Below, in pieces: positions 1 through 5,619 of a DNA stretch of 6,851 nt. Position numbers and translations under genes: made by a program. The stretch is taken from contig JBKPFS010000032.1 of assembly GCA_046728935.1 (NCBI GenBank), positions 1 to 6,851 on the forward strand, read 5' to 3'. The notes beneath the pieces are model-generated. The model was not told where the DNA came from, did not search any database, and saw only the letters and a list, made by a program, of their open reading frames with translations. Origin of the DNA: DATAFO01 sp046728935 (GTDB lineage Bacteria; Actinomycetota; Thermoleophilia; Solirubrobacterales; 70-9). How positions within the stretch are numbered: position 1 is the stretch's first letter; each line of letters starts with the position of its first letter.

Positions 1-70
1 CGCCAGAGTCGGGCGGCGGCGATCGACAACGCGCGGCGCGCCCGTCTCAGCCTCACCGCCCGCCGAGCCG
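1..70. other. Left edge, no assignable gene
   Basis: This short stretch lies beyond the stop codon of the polyphosphate kinase gene. Plus-strand frame 1 is open from the edge and ends at a TGA at 94-96, so it could be the last 31 codons of a gene converging on the kinase gene with a 26-bp overlap. The predicted tail is Arg/Ala/Ser-rich and has no recognisable domain, and GC-rich DNA often stays open by chance. I see no terminator hairpin with a T-run here. Confidence 0.2.
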
Positions 71-898
71 TCAGTACGGCGTCGGGATCCAGTTGAGCGA
101 TTCCTTCGGAGGGCGCCGGTAGCCCGGGTCCTCCTGGCGTGGCGGGAGCTCGAGCACGGGATGCTCGACCTCCTCGTAGGGGACGAGCGAGAGCAGGTGC
201 GCGATGCAGTTCAGCCGGGCCTTGCGCTTGAGATCCGCATCCACCTCGTACCACGGCGACTCCGGTGTCGAGGTGTGCTCGATCATCACGTCCTTGGCGC
301 GCGAGTAGTCGACCCAGCGGTTTCGCGACTCGAGGTCCATGGGCGAGAGCTTCCACTGCTTCAGCGGGTCGTCGATCCGGCTCTTGAAGCGCCGCTCCTG
401 CTCCTCGTCGGAGACCGAGAACCAGTACTTGATCAGGTGGATCCCGTCGTCAACGAGCATCCGTTCGAAGATCGGGCACTGGTGCAGGAAGCGCCGGTGT
501 TCGTCCGCGGTGCAGTACCCCATCACGTACTCGACGCCGGCGCGGTTGTACCAGGAGCGGTCGAAGATCGCGATCTCCCCGGCCGCGGGGAGATGGGCGA
601 CGTAGCGCTGGAAGTACCACTGCGTCTGCTCGCGCTCAGTCGGCGCGGGGAGCGCGACTACGCGGGCGATCCGCGGGCTGATGTACTCGGTGATCCGCTT
701 GATTACCCCGCCCTTGCCGGCGGCGTCGCGACCCTCGAACACGAGCGCCATCCGGGCGCCCTCCCGCTTTACCCAGTCGGCCATGCGCACGAGGTCGGTC
801 TGAAGGCGCAGGAGCTCCTTCTCGTAGAGCTTTAGCGGCAGCTTCGGGGTCGTCCCGTCCGCTCCGGATCCGTCGTCCGCGCTCATCGCCTGTGCCAC
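71..898 (-). CDS. ppk2: Polyphosphate kinase 2 (PPK2 family, class I-like)
   Basis: This 275-residue protein is a single-domain PPK2, a cytosolic P-loop kinase. The family transfers phosphate between polyphosphate and nucleoside diphosphates, and class I members normally convert ADP or GDP to the triphosphate. The Walker A loop is GRDAAGKGG (residues 56-64). The Walker B region is FDRSWYNRAGVE (112-123), followed by the lid around 169-189 (FKSRIDDPLKQWKLSPMD). Length and motif order match complete one-domain members, not the fused two-domain class II. The GTG start at 898 is preferred because GGAGAGG lies 7 nt upstream. An in-frame ATG at 886 is the alternative and would drop only four residues of a probably disordered N-terminus. 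The gene is divergent from the cupin gene across 54 bp. Class assignment and preferred nucleotide are inferred from family resemblance. Confidence 0.95.
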   Translation of the reverse strand: MAQAMSADDGSGADGTTPKLPLKLYEKELLRLQTDLVRMADWVKREGARMALVFEGRDAAGKGGVIKRITEYISPRIARVVALPAPTEREQTQWYFQRYVAHLPAAGEIAIFDRSWYNRAGVEYVMGYCTADEHRRFLHQCPIFERMLVDDGIHLIKYWFSVSDEEQERRFKSRIDDPLKQWKLSPMDLESRNRWVDYSRAKDVMIEHTSTPESPWYEVDADLKRKARLNCIAHLLSLVPYEEVEHPVLELPPRQEDPGYRRPPKESLNWIPTPY

Positions 899-905
899 AA
901 TTCAG

Positions 906-912
906 CCTCTCC
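906..912 (-). promoter_or_regulatory. Ribosome binding site of ppk2
   Basis: The minus strand reads GGAGAGG with 7 nt to the GTG at 898. This favours GTG 898 over the internal ATG at 886. Confidence 0.6.
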
Positions 913-915
913 GCG

Positions 916-921
916 CATACT
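916..921 (+). promoter_or_regulatory. Possible -10 element for the cupin gene
   Basis: CATACT resembles the TATAAT-type -10 hexamer and would place the transcript start about 25 nt before the cupin ATG. No matching -35 is visible at the usual distance. It lies in the 54-bp divergent region shared with the kinase gene. The call rests on a single hexamer. Confidence 0.22.
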
Positions 922-952
922 GCCGCACTTCGGGGGTAACCCGCAACCCAGG

Positions 953-1468
953 ATGCCCGAGAGCCTGAAGATCGGCCCCACGGAGACGCTCACGGTTCTG
1001 CGCAGCGAGCCCGACGCGCTCGAGGTCGAGGCGGTGTGGGGCCCTGGATCCCACCCGCCGCCGAAGCACTTCCATCCGGACCAGGACGAGCACTTCGAGG
1101 TCCGGGCCGGCCGGCTGCGTGCCCGGATCGGCGACGAGGATCGCGAGTTGGGCACCGGCGAGACGATCGACATTCCCCGCGGCACCCCGCACCAGATCTG
1201 GAACCCCGGCGAGGAGGAGGCGCGTGCCCTCTGGCGGACGAGCCCGGCGGGCCGAACGCTCCAATGGTTCGAGTCGCTCGACGCCCTCCAGCGGGAGGGA
1301 CGGGTGCGAAGCAACGGCCTTCCCAGCCTGCTCGCCTTCGCCACGCTGGTGACCGAGTTCCGCGACGTCATCCGCCTCGCTGTCAGTCCCGAGCCGATCG
1401 TCAGCTTCGTGCTCGCCGCCTTGGCGCCGCTCGGACGCATGCGGGGCTACGGCCCCGCGGGGGTGTAG
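953..1468 (+). CDS. Cupin domain-containing protein
   Basis: This 171-residue protein carries one conserved cupin barrel. Cupin motif 1 is at residues 39-53, with H39, H41 and E46 placed as metal ligands. Motif 2 is at 67-84 (GETIDIPRGTPHQIWN), where H80 is the fourth ligand. All four classical metal-binding residues are therefore present, which suggests an active metal site. Cupins have very varied functions (dioxygenases, isomerases, sugar or small-molecule binding), and the sequence does not reveal the substrate. After the barrel, residues 125-171 form a more hydrophobic helical tail (around SFVLAALAPLG) that might associate with membrane or partner proteins. The ATG at 953 lacks a good Shine-Dalgarno. 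The gene ends in TAG directly against the stop codon of the opposing hydroxylase gene. Confidence 0.88.
   Translation: MPESLKIGPTETLTVLRSEPDALEVEAVWGPGSHPPPKHFHPDQDEHFEVRAGRLRARIGDEDRELGTGETIDIPRGTPHQIWNPGEEEARALWRTSPAGRTLQWFESLDALQREGRVRSNGLPSLLAFATLVTEFRDVIRLAVSPEPIVSFVLAALAPLGRMRGYGPAGV
1441..1458 (+). terminator. UACG-tetraloop hairpin at the cupin 3' end
   Basis: The arms GCGGGGC (1441-1447) and GCCCCGC (1452-1458) pair perfectly around TACG. In the plus-strand RNA this is a C(UACG)G loop, a member of the extra-stable UNCG tetraloop class. It falls inside the last codons of the cupin gene, 7 nt before its TAG, and no U-run follows. It may end or protect the cupin transcript, or limit read-through between the convergent genes. 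The termination role is inferred; the fold potential is read directly from the bases. Confidence 0.45.
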
Positions 1469-2188
1469 TCAGCCGACCGGGCCGGGGTCGAGGGTCCGCG
1501 CCGTGCGCGAGCGCGGAACGTCGGCCTGATCCGGGTTCGTCCCCAGCACCCGATCGCTGACGTTGTTGGTGATCCCGTGCCAGTAGTGCTCGTTCTTGAA
1601 GTGGTGCAGGCGGTGGTTTCGCCAGATCGCCCGGTAGTAGCGCGAGCGCGGCAGGTGGGCCGTGTGGATCAGGAAGTGGGTCCACTCGTAGACGAAGATC
1701 GCGCAGTAACCCGCGAGCGTCGCGCTCAGCAGCGCGCCGAACGGCACCGGCCCGGCCGCGAGCCCCACCAGCACCGCCCCCAAGGCGACCGTCGCCGGGA
1801 CCGCGAGCAGCAGCAGCTGCGCGAGCTCCTTCGGCGCCAGCAGGATCAGGCCGAGATCGTTGGGCTGCTCATGATGCTCGCGGTGATCGCGCGCGGCCGG
1901 CGGCTCGATCCGCCTCCCGGCGATCCGCACCGGCTTCATGTGAAGCAGATACACGTGGATCGCCCACTCGCCGAACGGATAGACGACGAGCATCGCGACG
2001 ACCGCGACGGCGTCGCGCCAGCCCAAGTCCCCCACGATCAGGCGCAGAGTCGCGACGGCGGCGATCGCCGTGAGGATCATCCACGGCGAGCGCTTGCGCG
2101 CGAACTGGCGTCGGGCCTCCGGCAGCGTCTTCACCTCGCGCCCGTAGCGTGCGGTCCGCGGGGCGTCGGCGACGCTCGCCGTGCTCAT
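1469..2188 (-). CDS. Fatty acid hydroxylase / sterol desaturase family membrane protein
   Basis: This 239-residue integral membrane protein has the histidine clusters of the di-iron fatty acid hydroxylase/sterol desaturase family: HVYLLH (residues 78-83), HREHH (102-106), HFLIH (171-175) and HRLHH (192-196), with H201 and H204 following. Hydrophobic spans lie at about 36-53, 60-80, 121-145 and 150-173, so the iron site would face the cytosol. Members hydroxylate or desaturate lipids using O2; the substrate here (fatty acid, sterol-like or carotenoid) cannot be told. I chose the ATG at 2188. A GTG at 2215 would add nine residues (MPGRIIRVA), but it has no ribosome binding site and a -10-like hexamer lies inside that extension. 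The gene is divergent from the DUF445 gene and stop-to-stop with the cupin gene. Confidence 0.87.
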   Translation of the reverse strand: MSTASVADAPRTARYGREVKTLPEARRQFARKRSPWMILTAIAAVATLRLIVGDLGWRDAVAVVAMLVVYPFGEWAIHVYLLHMKPVRIAGRRIEPPAARDHREHHEQPNDLGLILLAPKELAQLLLLAVPATVALGAVLVGLAAGPVPFGALLSATLAGYCAIFVYEWTHFLIHTAHLPRSRYYRAIWRNHRLHHFKNEHYWHGITNNVSDRVLGTNPDQADVPRSRTARTLDPGPVG

Positions 2189-2198
2189 CGCAACCCGG

Positions 2199-2204
2199 AT
2201 TATG
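2199..2204 (-). promoter_or_regulatory. Possible -10 element of the hydroxylase gene
   Basis: The minus strand reads CATAAT, one mismatch from TATAAT, ending 10 nt before the ATG at 2188. Transcription would start about 3-4 nt before that ATG, giving an almost leaderless mRNA. This fits the lack of a Shine-Dalgarno. No clear -35 is seen. Confidence 0.35.
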
Positions 2205-2267
2205 CGCCCCGGCACCGGCCCGGCGCATAGGCTCGTAATACCCGTGGGGGGCGTTCACGCCCCGAAC

Positions 2268-2275
2268 GAGGGGAG
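2268..2275 (+). promoter_or_regulatory. Ribosome binding site before the DUF445 gene
   Basis: GAGGGGAG is a strong purine-rich Shine-Dalgarno. It lies 12 nt before the GTG at 2288 but only 7 nt before an ATG at 2283, which opens the short frame ATG CGG TGA. That TGA (2289-2291) overlaps the GTG start. The arrangement could couple initiation at the GTG to termination of the short frame. Confidence 0.6.
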
Positions 2276-2287
2276 TGTGGTGATGCG

Positions 2288-3565
2288 GTGAGCTCGGAGA
2301 CGATCAGCGACCTCACGATCCCGCTGTTCACCGGCGCGATCGGGTACCTGACCAACTGGACCGGGGTGCTGATGCTGTTCTACCCGGTCAAGTTCTGGGG
2401 CGTTCGGGTCCCCGGGCTGAAGCTGCTGGCCCCGTACCTGCCGCGGCGCGTCCAGCAGGTGCCGATCGGGGTGCCCCAGGGCCGGTTCGGCTGGCAGGGG
2501 ATCATCCCCTCGCGGGCCGCGAAGATGGGCTCGATCGCGGTCGACAAGGGGATCGCGAAGCTCGGCCAGGCGAGCGAGTTCTACGGCAAGCTCGATCCGG
2601 AGAAGATGGCTGAGCACATCCTCGCCACGGCGCGCGACGACATCCGCGAGCTGATCGACCGGATCCTTCGGCGCGAGCACCCGCAGCTCTGGCGCGACCT
2701 GCCGCCGCAGTTCCGCGAGCGCGTCCACGAGCGGGTGCAGAAACAGCTTCCCGAGATCGTCCGCGGGATGACCGACGACATCGGTCACAACATCGAGCAC
2801 CTGATGGCCGTGAAGCTGATGGTGATCCGCCGCATCGAGGAGAACCCGGAGCTCGCCAACCGGATCTTCCTCGACGTCGGCCGCAAGGAGCTGCGCTTCA
2901 TCATCAACTTCGGCTTCTCCTTCGGTCTCCTCTGCGGAATCCCGCTGGTCTTCATCACCAACGCCCTGCCGCACTGGTGGGTGGTGCCGATCGGCGGCGT
3001 GATCATCGGCTACGTCACCAACTGGCTCGCCCTGTGGATGATCTTCGAGCCCACCGAGCCGCGGAAGCTCGGTCCGTTGAAGCTGCACGGGCTCTTCATC
3101 CGCCGCCAGCCCGAGGTCGCGGAGGTGTACGCGGGGATCATCGCCGACGACATCGTCACGCTCCGGAACATGGGCCAGGAGCTCCTCCACGGCCCGCAGT
3201 CCGACCGCACCCAGCGGATGATCGAGACCCGCCTCGCGCCGGCGGTGGACCGCAGCCTAGGGCCGGCTCGCTCCGCAGTCCGGGTCGCGCTCGGGACGCG
3301 CGAGTACGACGCGATCCGCGGCTCGCTTGCCGCCGAGGGGGTGGAGTACACGATGACTCCCCTGATCGACCCCGAGTTCAACCGCGAGCAGAGCGCCTCC
3401 ATTCGCGAGCTGCTGACCGCCCGCATGCGGGAGCTGCCGCATCCCGACTTCGCCGAGTTGCTGCGCTCCGCGATGCGCGAGGACGAGTGGCTGCTGCTCC
3501 TGCACGGGGCCGTGCTCGGCTTCGCCGCGGGGCTAGTGCACCTCGCCATCTTTGGGCCGGGCTGA
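2288..3565 (+). CDS. DUF445 family membrane protein
   Basis: This 425-residue protein matches the DUF445 (YheB/UPF0754-like) family of membrane proteins, whose biochemical role is not established. A first membrane segment at about 10-32 contains GYLTNW (19-24). A conserved GIIPSRAAKMG stretch follows (71-81), then a long charged helical region (about 100-200). A membrane pair lies at about 205-228 and 232-254, and the second of these repeats the signature as GYVTNW (241-246). A second helical region (about 275-395) and a C-terminal span (about 402-422, GAVLGFAAGLVHL) complete the protein. The GTG at 2288 is the only sensible in-frame start after the upstream stop. The gene converges on the antiporter gene with 71 bp between the stops. 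Neighbouring genes give no firm functional clue. Confidence 0.88.
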   Translation: MSSETISDLTIPLFTGAIGYLTNWTGVLMLFYPVKFWGVRVPGLKLLAPYLPRRVQQVPIGVPQGRFGWQGIIPSRAAKMGSIAVDKGIAKLGQASEFYGKLDPEKMAEHILATARDDIRELIDRILRREHPQLWRDLPPQFRERVHERVQKQLPEIVRGMTDDIGHNIEHLMAVKLMVIRRIEENPELANRIFLDVGRKELRFIINFGFSFGLLCGIPLVFITNALPHWWVVPIGGVIIGYVTNWLALWMIFEPTEPRKLGPLKLHGLFIRRQPEVAEVYAGIIADDIVTLRNMGQELLHGPQSDRTQRMIETRLAPAVDRSLGPARSAVRVALGTREYDAIRGSLAAEGVEYTMTPLIDPEFNREQSASIRELLTARMRELPHPDFAELLRSAMREDEWLLLLHGAVLGFAAGLVHLAIFGPG

Positions 3566-3591
3566 TCGAGCGGCCCTTCCGCACCTCGGTC

Positions 3592-3627
3592 ACCTGCGGC
3601 CCGGGCGCGCGCGATCCCGAAGCAGGT
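3592..3627. terminator. Weak inverted repeat between convergent genes
   Basis: ACCTGC (3592-3597) and GCAGGT (3622-3627) are perfect inverted arms around a 24-nt GC-rich loop that includes the palindrome GCCCGGGC. It sits between the stops of the DUF445 and antiporter genes, where a bidirectional terminator would be expected. The arms are short, the loop is long and there is no T-run on either strand, so the call is tentative. Confidence 0.22.
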
Positions 3628-3636
3628 CGAGCGCTG

Positions 3637-5223
3637 CTAGATCTCCAGCCGGGACTCCTCCAGGTCGAGCTCGCGCTCGATCCGGTGCATGACCTCGTTC
3701 GAGATCCGGCCCTCGTTGCGAAGCCGGATCAGCACATCGCGCTGGGCGTCGTAGACCATGTGCATGAGGCGCTGGAAGGCCACCGAGCGGTCCTCGTATC
3801 CGTCGTCCTCCACCTCCCCCGTGCGAGCTGCGAAGCGACGCCGCCGGTACTCGTACATCGCGCGGACGCGCTCCACGGTGCCGTCCCGGGTCCACTCCTC
3901 CTCGGCGAGCTCCTCGACGCGGGCGATCGCGGCCTCGGCGGCCTCGATTCGGGCGCGGACTTCCTCTTCCTCTTCCTCGCCACTGTCGTCGCGGACGCCC
4001 AGCCGGCGGATCAGCGACGGCAGCGTCAGCCCCTGGCCGACGACCATGAACAGGATCACGCCGAAGGTGACCAGCAGGATCAGGTCCCGCCCGGGAAACG
4101 GCGCGCCGGCGTCGGTCTCGAGCGGGATCGCCAGCGCCGCGGCCATCGAGACGGCGCCCCGCATCCCGCTCCAGGCGACGACCACCCGTGGAGCGGCCCC
4201 CACCCGCCGCTCCACCTGCTCTGGGCGGCGGTCGAGCGCCCTGATCACGTACGGGATCGTGAACGTCCAGAGAAAGCGGGTAGCGATCACGATTCCGGTC
4301 ACCGCTACCGCGTACCCGGCGGCCTCGAGCGTCGATTGGCCCGAGAGCTCGTCGAGGATCGGCGGCAACTGCAGCCCGACGAGGATGAAGAGGCTCGCGT
4401 TGAGGAGGTAGGCGAGGATCTCCCAGAACGCGAAGCCCTGAAGGCGCACCTGTGGAGAGGCGATCGTCGGTGCGTGCCAGCCGACATAGACCCCCGCGGT
4501 CACGGCGGCCAGCACCCCTGAGAGCCCCAGCTCGTCCGCCGGGAGGAACGCGGCGTATCCGGTGAACAGCGAGACGGCGATCTCGACCGGCGGGTCGTTG
4601 AGACGCCGGCGCACCTCCGCGCTGATCCTACCCACCGCGAGGCCGATCGCAACGCCGCCGAGCCCGGCGAGCACGAACTCGCCCGCGGCGTCGAGGAGGG
4701 AGAAGCTGCCGCCAACGGCCGCGGCAACGGCGACGCGGTAGGCGACCAGCGCGGCGGCGTCATTGACGAGGCTCTCCCCCTCGACGATGTTGACGATCCG
4801 GCGCGATGCGCCGAGGCGCCGCATGATCGTGGTCGCGGCCACCGGATCCGTCGGGGAGACGATTGCACCGAGGGCGAAGGCGGCGGCCCAGCTGAGCTCA
4901 TCGATGAGCGCGTGAGCGGCGATCGCGACAGTCACCGTCGTGAGGAGCACGAGCCCGATCGAGGTCACGGAGATCGCGCGCAGGTCGGCGCGGAGAGCGC
5001 GCAGGTCGGCGAAGAACGCCGCCGAGTAGAGCAGCGGCGGCAGGAATCCGAGCAGGACCAGATCGGGATCAAGCTCGACGTCCGGAATCCCCGGGAGGAA
5101 CCCGATCGCGAGGCCGCCGGTCACGAGCAGGATCGGATACGGGATGTTCATCCAGCCCGCGGCCGCGCTGAGCACGGTGACGGCGACGAACAGAGTCGGG
5201 ATCAGGACTTCGGGCGATTCCAT
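3637..5223 (-). CDS. CPA1-type Na+/H+ antiporter
   Basis: This 528-residue protein is a monovalent cation:proton antiporter of the CPA1 (NhaP/NHE-like) family in the cytoplasmic membrane, exchanging Na+ or K+ for H+. Key family motifs are present: FLPPLLYSAAF (60-70), SPTDP with D126 (123-127), EGESLVND with N154-D155 (148-155, the ion-binding pair typical of electroneutral members) and WSGMRGA with R356 (351-357). About twelve hydrophobic segments fill residues 5-405. A cytosolic tail of about 120 residues follows, opening with six glutamates (416-421) and a probable coiled helix (422-444), and ending in a segment like that at the C-terminus of many bacterial NHE-type proteins. The ATG at 5223 is chosen because the first membrane helix begins right after it. 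An upstream GTG at 5409 would add 62 non-conserved residues and overlap the divergent small gene. Ion preference is not predictable. Confidence 0.93.
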   Translation of the reverse strand: MESPEVLIPTLFVAVTVLSAAAGWMNIPYPILLVTGGLAIGFLPGIPDVELDPDLVLLGFLPPLLYSAAFFADLRALRADLRAISVTSIGLVLLTTVTVAIAAHALIDELSWAAAFALGAIVSPTDPVAATTIMRRLGASRRIVNIVEGESLVNDAAALVAYRVAVAAAVGGSFSLLDAAGEFVLAGLGGVAIGLAVGRISAEVRRRLNDPPVEIAVSLFTGYAAFLPADELGLSGVLAAVTAGVYVGWHAPTIASPQVRLQGFAFWEILAYLLNASLFILVGLQLPPILDELSGQSTLEAAGYAVAVTGIVIATRFLWTFTIPYVIRALDRRPEQVERRVGAAPRVVVAWSGMRGAVSMAAALAIPLETDAGAPFPGRDLILLVTFGVILFMVVGQGLTLPSLIRRLGVRDDSGEEEEEEVRARIEAAEAAIARVEELAEEEWTRDGTVERVRAMYEYRRRRFAARTGEVEDDGYEDRSVAFQRLMHMVYDAQRDVLIRLRNEGRISNEVMHRIERELDLEESRLEI

Positions 5224-5236
5224 GGGCGTTGTCGCG

Positions 5237-5242
5237 GTATCA
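5237..5242 (-). promoter_or_regulatory. Possible -10 element of the antiporter gene
   Basis: The minus strand reads TGATAC, a loose -10-like hexamer about 13 nt before the ATG at 5223. No Shine-Dalgarno is visible between it and the ATG, so a very short leader is plausible. No -35 can be assigned. Confidence 0.22.
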
Positions 5243-5351
5243 GGGTGACAAAGCCGAGCGCGACGCCTCGCTGCCGGGCGAGCAAGTGATCTGTTTACCC
5301 CCGCCGATCCGGTCAAGGGTCGGGGCTCTGGACTTTGCGCGTTGGCGGCGA

Positions 5352-5357
5352 TATCGT
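5352..5357 (+). promoter_or_regulatory. Possible -10 element of the small membrane-protein gene
   Basis: TATCGT fits the loose actinobacterial -10 pattern TANNNT and would start a transcript about 22 nt before the ATG at 5386, leaving the Shine-Dalgarno inside the leader. No convincing -35 is seen. Confidence 0.22.
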
Positions 5358-5371
5358 CGATTTGGGCAATC

Positions 5372-5378
5372 AGAGGAG
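5372..5378 (+). promoter_or_regulatory. Ribosome binding site of the 49-residue gene
   Basis: AGAGGAG lies 7 nt before the ATG at 5386. It is one of the best Shine-Dalgarno sites in the window. It selects ATG 5386 over the upstream in-frame start at 5335, and it is the main reason to believe this short gene is real. Confidence 0.65.
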
Positions 5379-5385
5379 TCGGAAG

Positions 5386-5535
5386 ATGAATCAAGACGTA
5401 AGCCCACACCAGGACGTAGGTCCTCGAGCGGATGCACCCATCCGGGAGGACGTAGGCCTTCGCGACATCGGGTTCGCGTTCACGGGGCTTGGGATCTGCG
5501 CTGCCGTGGCGATCTTGCTCATGCTGTTTTCGTGA
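5386..5535 (+). CDS. Small single-span membrane protein with hexapeptide repeats
   Basis: This 49-residue protein is not recognised with confidence. Residues 3-26 are four consecutive six-residue units: QDVSPH, QDVGPR, ADAPIR and EDVGLR. The shared pattern is an acidic residue at position 2, mostly Val at 3 and mostly Arg at 6. Residues 28-48 form one hydrophobic span (rich in Gly, Ala, Ile, Leu) ending next to the stop, so the protein is probably tail-anchored with the repeats on one face of the membrane. Codon choice (AAT, CAA, three GTA, CCA, GGT, CCT, CGA, GCA) is less GC-biased than in neighbouring genes. The strong Shine-Dalgarno supports translation. A DV-x-x-R motif just before one helix loosely recalls short proteins found near respiratory oxidase genes in other bacteria, but that link is from memory and weak. 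Confidence 0.65.
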   Translation: MNQDVSPHQDVGPRADAPIREDVGLRDIGFAFTGLGICAAVAILLMLFS

Positions 5536-5592
5536 CGGGCGGCGCGATCGTTACCTCGGAGCGAGAGGCACGAGCGCCGGATTGAGACTCTG

Positions 5593-5619
5593 GTTCCTTC
5601 GAGCTAGAGCTCGATGAAC
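5593..5619. terminator. Inverted repeat between convergent genes
   Basis: TCGAGCT (5599-5605) and AGCTCGA (5608-5614) form a 16-bp near-palindrome. It is extended outward by GTTC (5593-5596) and GAAC (5616-5619) across a small internal bulge. In RNA it would fold into a 6-bp stem with a 4-nt loop plus a 4-bp outer stem, on either strand. It spans the phosphoesterase stop codon and lies 57 nt after the small gene's stop, so it could act as a bidirectional terminator. There is no T-run. Confidence 0.35.

Noticed and set aside
2255..3190. 311-codon minus-strand frame opposite the DUF445 gene
   Set aside because: Its His/Asp/Arg-rich low-complexity translation mirrors the codon bias of the real gene. 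It shows no motif or ribosome binding site.
2977..4521. 514-codon plus-strand reading frame across the DUF445 3' end and the antiporter gene
   Set aside because: It is antisense to a clear antiporter and out of frame with DUF445. The Arg/Pro/Ala-rich translation has no domain and is typical of shadow frames in GC-rich DNA.
5224..5409. N-terminal extension of the antiporter to a GTG at 5409
   Set aside because: The added 62 residues are not family-like and would overlap the divergent small gene. The first membrane helix starts right after ATG 5223.
5229..5585. 118-codon plus-strand frame over the antiporter upstream region and the small gene
   Set aside because: It lacks a Shine-Dalgarno and any motif, and it overlaps in another frame the 49-residue gene, which has both a good ribosome binding site and a coherent membrane helix.
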